Shown here one piece after another: positions 5,451 through 7,875 of a DNA stretch of 7,875 nucleotides (its first letter is position 1; every line of letters starts with the position of its first letter). The stretch is taken from positions 1-7,875 of the forward strand of contig JAFTEG010000147.1 in NCBI GenBank assembly GCA_017453765.1, given 5' to 3'. The notes under the pieces are model-generated. The model was not told the origin of the DNA. It saw only the letters and a list, made by a program, of their open reading frames with translations, and searched no databases. The position numbers and the translations under genes were made by a program. This DNA comes from Selenomonadaceae bacterium (GTDB taxonomy: Bacteria; Bacillota; Negativicutes; Selenomonadales; Selenomonadaceae).

Positions 5451-6695
5451 TTGTTGTCAAAGGTTGGAAAAATTTACGGCGAAACGTCACTAATAAAACT
5501 AATCGCCGTAGGTCTCGTGATAGGAATTTTACTGGCGTTATTCGTGCCGAAAGTAATTCCGGTTATCGCGGTATTCGGCAAGCTTTTTGTAAATGCATTA
5601 AAAGCCGTCGCGCCGATTTTGGTTTTCGTGCTGGTAATGAACGCGCTGTCTCAAAAATCAGAGTCAAGCTCGACAATGCGTCCTATCGTCACGCTTTACG
5701 TCATAGGAACTTTCTGCGCGTCATTGGTCGCAGTCACGGCATCATTTTTATTTCCTACAACATTAAGCTTGAACGTGGCTGGCGCAACGATTGAGCCGCC
5801 TTCCGGCATTGTTGAGGTACTGCAAAACGTAATAATGAAAGTAGTTGACAATCCGATAAACGCGCTGACCAACGCAAACTATATCGGCATATTGGCGTGG
5901 GCAGTCATAATCGGAATTGCGCTCAGAAATGCAGGGGACGAACTTCACAACGCGCTGGCAGATTTGGCAAAGGCGGTAACTCAAGTAGTACAATGGATAA
6001 TTCGTTTTGCACCTTTCGGCATTATGGGCTTGGTTGCCGACGCGATAGGTACAAGCGGCGTCAATGCACTGTTAGGTTACGCAAAACTTTTAGCCGTGTT
6101 GTTAGGCGCCTTCTTCAGCGTGGCGTTGATTATGAATCCGCTGATTGTCTGGTTTAAATTGAAAATGAATCCGTACCCGCTCGTGTTGACGACGCTAAGA
6201 GAAAGTGGTTTGTACGCATTTTTCACGCGCAGTTCTGCGGCGAACATTCCGGTTAATATGGGACTTTGCAAGCGGCTGGGACTGGATGAAAATATTTACT
6301 CGGTATCAATCCCGCTCGGTGCAACGATAAATATGGCGGGCGCGTCGATAACGATAGCGGTTTTAAGTTTGGCGACGGCGCATACGCTTGGAATAAATAT
6401 CGATATGCCGACGGCTTTACTACTTTGCATAATCGCGACGGTCGGTGCGTGCGGCGCGTCCGGCGTTGCAGGCGGTTCACTTCTCTTAATACCGGTTGCC
6501 TGTTCAAGCTTCGGCATTTCGTCAGATATCTCAATGCAAGTAGTCGGCGTAGGATTTATTATCGGCGTGTTGCAGGACTCTTGCGAAACGGCGCTAAATT
6601 CGTCCAGCGACGTGCTTTTCACCGCGACGGCAGAATTTTCTCAGCGTGCGGCGGAAGGCAAGCTTAAAGCGTCCGACTTGGTACCTAAGAGCTAA
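5451..6695 (+). CDS. sstT: Serine/threonine:Na+ symporter SstT
   Basis: SstT imports L-serine and L-threonine with sodium across the inner membrane and belongs to the dicarboxylate/amino acid:cation symporter (DAACS, GltPh-fold) family. The 414-residue protein has a hydrophobic N-terminal half with several membrane helices. The conserved transport core follows: hairpin 1 [10 protein letters not shown] (258-267), the TM7 motif NMAG (294-297), hairpin 2 [11 protein letters not shown] (333-343), and TM8 [12 protein letters not shown] (376-387). These stretches and the PPSGIVEV and NPINAL segments match SstT rather than glutamate carriers, which have NMDGT in TM7. Length agrees with the family (about 400-415). 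It starts with TTG after a strong SD. Its own promoter and a downstream terminator make it a single-gene unit, divergent from queH. Confidence 0.96.
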   Translation: MLSKVGKIYGETSLIKLIAVGLVIGILLALFVPKVIPVIAVFGKLFVNALKAVAPILVFVLVMNALSQKSESSSTMRPIVTLYVIGTFCASLVAVTASFLFPTTLSLNVAGATIEPPSGIVEVLQNVIMKVVDNPINALTNANYIGILAWAVIIGIALRNAGDELHNALADLAKAVTQVVQWIIRFAPFGIMGLVADAIGTSGVNALLGYAKLLAVLLGAFFSVALIMNPLIVWFKLKMNPYPLVLTTLRESGLYAFFTRSSAANIPVNMGLCKRLGLDENIYSVSIPLGATINMAGASITIAVLSLATAHTLGINIDMPTALLLCIIATVGACGASGVAGGSLLLIPVACSSFGISSDISMQVVGVGFIIGVLQDSCETALNSSSDVLFTATAEFSQRAAEGKLKASDLVPKS

Positions 6696-6719
6696 ATTTT
6701 ATATCGCAACTAAAAAAAG

Positions 6720-6761
6720 GTAAAGGCGTGGGATTAATTCCTGCTGACCTTTACTTTTTTT
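6720..6761 (+). terminator. Rho-independent terminator of sstT
   Basis: GTAAAGG (6720-6726) pairs perfectly with CCTTTAC (6748-6754). The 21-nt loop can form a small inner stem (GGGA with TTCC). Seven T follow (6755-6761), and seven A precede the stem (6712-6718), so it may act in both directions. A GTG at 6728 lies inside the loop, which argues against it as the sigma gene start. Confidence 0.75.
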
Positions 6762-6790
6762 ATAAGCTTGAATTTTTTATAAGCTTGAAT
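6757..6790. repeat. Perfect 17-bp tandem duplication before the sigma gene
   Basis: TTTTTATAAGCTTGAAT occurs twice in a row (6757-6773 and 6774-6790) with no difference. Each copy holds a TATAAG box that could serve as a -10, but no good -35 is at proper spacing. The identity suggests a recent duplication. Confidence 0.95.
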
Positions 6791-6811
6791 CTGACAATGG
6801 AAGTGGTGGTA

Positions 6812-7507
6812 ATGGACGAAGATTATATTTTCAAATTGGCGGCGCGTTACGCAAAACACGGGCTTATGAGCTACGAAGACTTTGAAAATGTTTTTGAAGA
6901 CTTTGAACGCCGTGAGCAATACGAAATTTGCGAAATATTGTACGAAAGCGGCATAGAGTTGGTTGACGAAGTGCCGCGCGAAATTTTTTCCGAAGAGATT
7001 AAACCTTCCGTCTACGAAGAATCGCCGCTGCCGGTGAAAAAATCTGTTGCAATGTCCAATGAAATGCTTGTAAAATCAATTCAAGACACGGCGGATTACG
7101 AAACGCGAATGCAGGCTTTACAAGATTTGTGTCAAAAAAATATTGCGTTTGTATATAACTTCGCCAAAAAGTATGAAAATTTTCTCGGCAATTATTTGGA
7201 GCTTGAAGAGTTGGTGCAGGAAGGCTTTATCGGAATGTTAAGAGCCGTTGAAACGTTTGACCGCCGTAAAGGCTACAAATTTCTGACTTACGCCGGTGAT
7301 TATATAAAAAGTCATATACGCCGCGCAATTATGGATATAGGTTTTCGCGTAAGAGTTCCTGTTCATATGCAAGAAAATATTGCTAAGGTTATGAGCCTTG
7401 ACGCTAAATTTTACATGGAAGGTGACGAAGATTTTCAATTAAAAATTTCGCAAGGAATCGACTTCAGTCGGGAGAGGAATTGCTACGCTTTGCCAAGTGT
7501 AATATAA
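6812..7507 (+). CDS. Sigma-70-family RNA polymerase sigma factor, C-terminally truncated, probably by an IS605-type insertion
   Basis: The 231 residues from the ATG at 6812 hold two recognisable parts. Residues about 5-53 resemble sigma region 1.1 (GLMSYEDFENVF and ILYESGIELVDE). Residues about 108-187 are region 2: AFVYNFAKKY, LEELVQEGFIGMLRAVETFD (131-150), RRKGYKFLTYAGDYIKSHIRR and RVRVPVHM (179-186), then the SLDAKF start of region 3. Region 4, which contacts the -35 box, is absent, and region 1.2 (DPVRMYL-type) is not seen. The W-W pair used in promoter melting reads D-Y (YAGDYI). The ending FSRERNCYALPSVI looks unrelated to sigma factors and lies in the left flank of tnpB. GGAAG (6799-6803) lies 8 nt before ATG6812; a longer GTG start at 6728 would begin inside the sstT terminator. 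It may be a pseudogene, with the rest beyond the window. Confidence 0.8.
   Translation: MDEDYIFKLAARYAKHGLMSYEDFENVFEDFERREQYEICEILYESGIELVDEVPREIFSEEIKPSVYEESPLPVKKSVAMSNEMLVKSIQDTADYETRMQALQDLCQKNIAFVYNFAKKYENFLGNYLELEELVQEGFIGMLRAVETFDRRKGYKFLTYAGDYIKSHIRRAIMDIGFRVRVPVHMQENIAKVMSLDAKFYMEGDEDFQLKISQGIDFSRERNCYALPSVI
7459..7470 (+). mobile_element. Probable left-end hairpin of an IS200/IS605-type element
   Basis: CGAC-TTCA-GTCG is a perfect 4-bp stem with a 4-nt loop, placed about 60 bp before the tnpB start and just where sigma homology ends. Subterminal hairpins of this kind are the recognition structures of IS200/IS605 elements. The exact element boundary (about 7440-7470) cannot be fixed without an empty-site comparison. 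The element continues past the right edge. Confidence 0.5.
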
Positions 7508-7508
7508 T
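7480..7508 (+). promoter_or_regulatory. Candidate tnpB promoter
   Basis: TTGCTA (7480-7485) lies 17 bp before a perfect TATAAT (7503-7508). It overlaps the end of the truncated sigma frame. The transcript would start around 7515, close to the SD, so the leader would be very short; a transcript from the sigma gene is an alternative source. Confidence 0.45.
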
Positions 7509-7528
7509 CTCAGCAAAGGAGGTGAGAT
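7507..7528 (+). promoter_or_regulatory. Hairpin displaying the tnpB ribosome site
   Basis: ATCTCA (7507-7512) pairs perfectly with TGAGAT (7523-7528). The 10-nt loop GCAAAGGAGG holds the whole SD, AAAGGAGG, which lies 7 nt before the GTG start. It can form only in transcripts that begin upstream of 7507. Confidence 0.6.
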
Positions 7529-7529
7529 A

Positions 7530-7875
7530 GTGGCAAAAGCAATGAAAGAATTTCTGTACCATTTTGGTTTGAAATTACGAATTTATCCCGATTATCTGCA
7601 ACGAAAAATTATAAAAATAAATTCAGACGCAAGCAGATTTGTTTATAATGAAATGGTTTATATAAATCTCGAACTTTGGAAATTCGGCAACCCGAAAATT
7701 TACATTAAAGGTGTGACCGAAAAAATTTCTGAATTGAATCGCTTGAAAAATTCCACCAGTGCATTAAAAGACAAATATTTTTTCTTGCGTGATAAAAATG
7801 TTGATTCATTAGCGATTGGTAACGCAAAGAGAAATTATCAAAATGCGTGGAAACTTTACAGAGAAATTCATTCTC
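7530..7875 (+). CDS. tnpB: IS605-type TnpB, RNA-guided endonuclease family (partial, N-terminal 115 residues)
   Basis: TnpB proteins of IS200/IS605 elements are RNA-guided DNA nucleases, ancestors of Cas12, that help keep the element at its site. Only the N-terminal helix-turn-helix/wedge part is visible: YHFGLKLRIYPDYLQRKIIK (10-29), SRFVYNEM (35-42), a charged helical stretch at 62-90, and the LAIGNAKRNYQNAWKLYRE segment (94-112), matching the usual order of the OrfB N-domain. The RuvC catalytic residues and the zinc ribbon lie beyond the edge, so activity cannot be judged. GTG at 7530-7532 is chosen because AAAGGAGG lies 7 nt upstream; ATG at 7542 is too far from it. No tnpA gene is upstream on the plus strand, so this looks like a solo-tnpB element inserted in the sigma gene. 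Confidence 0.85.
   Translation, partial: MAKAMKEFLYHFGLKLRIYPDYLQRKIIKINSDASRFVYNEMVYINLELWKFGNPKIYIKGVTEKISELNRLKNSTSALKDKYFFLRDKNVDSLAIGNAKRNYQNAWKLYREIHS

Noticed and set aside
6728..6811. GTG at 6728 as the start of the sigma gene, adding 28 residues
   Set aside because: The GTG lies inside the loop of the sstT terminator, the added residues are coded by the T-run and the 17-bp duplication, and a better SD-ATG pair lies at 6799-6814.

Overview
The window suggests a diderm Firmicute of the Negativicutes type (Selenomonas/Sporomusa-like). The pointers are strong AGGAGG/GAGGTG ribosome binding sites with some TTG starts, the tig-clpP gene order, a siroheme-decarboxylase pair (AhbA/AhbB), a QueH-type epoxyqueuosine reductase and a solo IS605-type tnpB. 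The taxon is inferred by eye, not by a search. 

Left part, all on the minus strand. Reading in the direction of transcription, the order is queH, then ahbA-ahbB-terF-like, then tig, then clpP, which runs off the left edge. A good promoter (TTGACG-N17-TAGAAT) lies between queH and ahbA. ahbA and ahbB overlap by 23 bp, and the TerD/vWA gene starts 12 bp after ahbB, so these three look like one operon. It ends at a clear Rho-independent terminator at about 2228-2261, whose T-run overlaps the proposed tig promoter. tig and clpP supply the ribosome-associated chaperone and the Clp protease core. 

Right part, plus strand. sstT (Na+/serine-threonine symporter) diverges from queH and ends at a terminator. 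It is followed by a sigma-70-like gene with region 1.1 and region 2 but no region 3/4. That reading frame is cut short just where the left flank of a solo tnpB gene begins; tnpB runs off the right edge. 

Three intergenic gaps (477-543, 2271-2323, 5350-5404) carry members of one heptad repeat family built on NNAGGGA. Two members can fold into long imperfect hairpins that end next to the SD sequences of clpP and queH; the third is a one-sided run of eight G-tracts. Other repeats are a 45-bp and an 18-bp tandem repeat coding for an acidic/lysine tail on trigger factor, a triplicated 21-bp unit at the ahbA/ahbB overlap, and a 17-bp tandem duplication before the sigma gene. No gene-free gap exceeds 300 bp. 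I see no rRNA, tRNA or CRISPR array. The least explained items are the repeat family, the ahbAB-TerD/vWA linkage and the interrupted sigma factor; nothing here is clearly a wholly new system.
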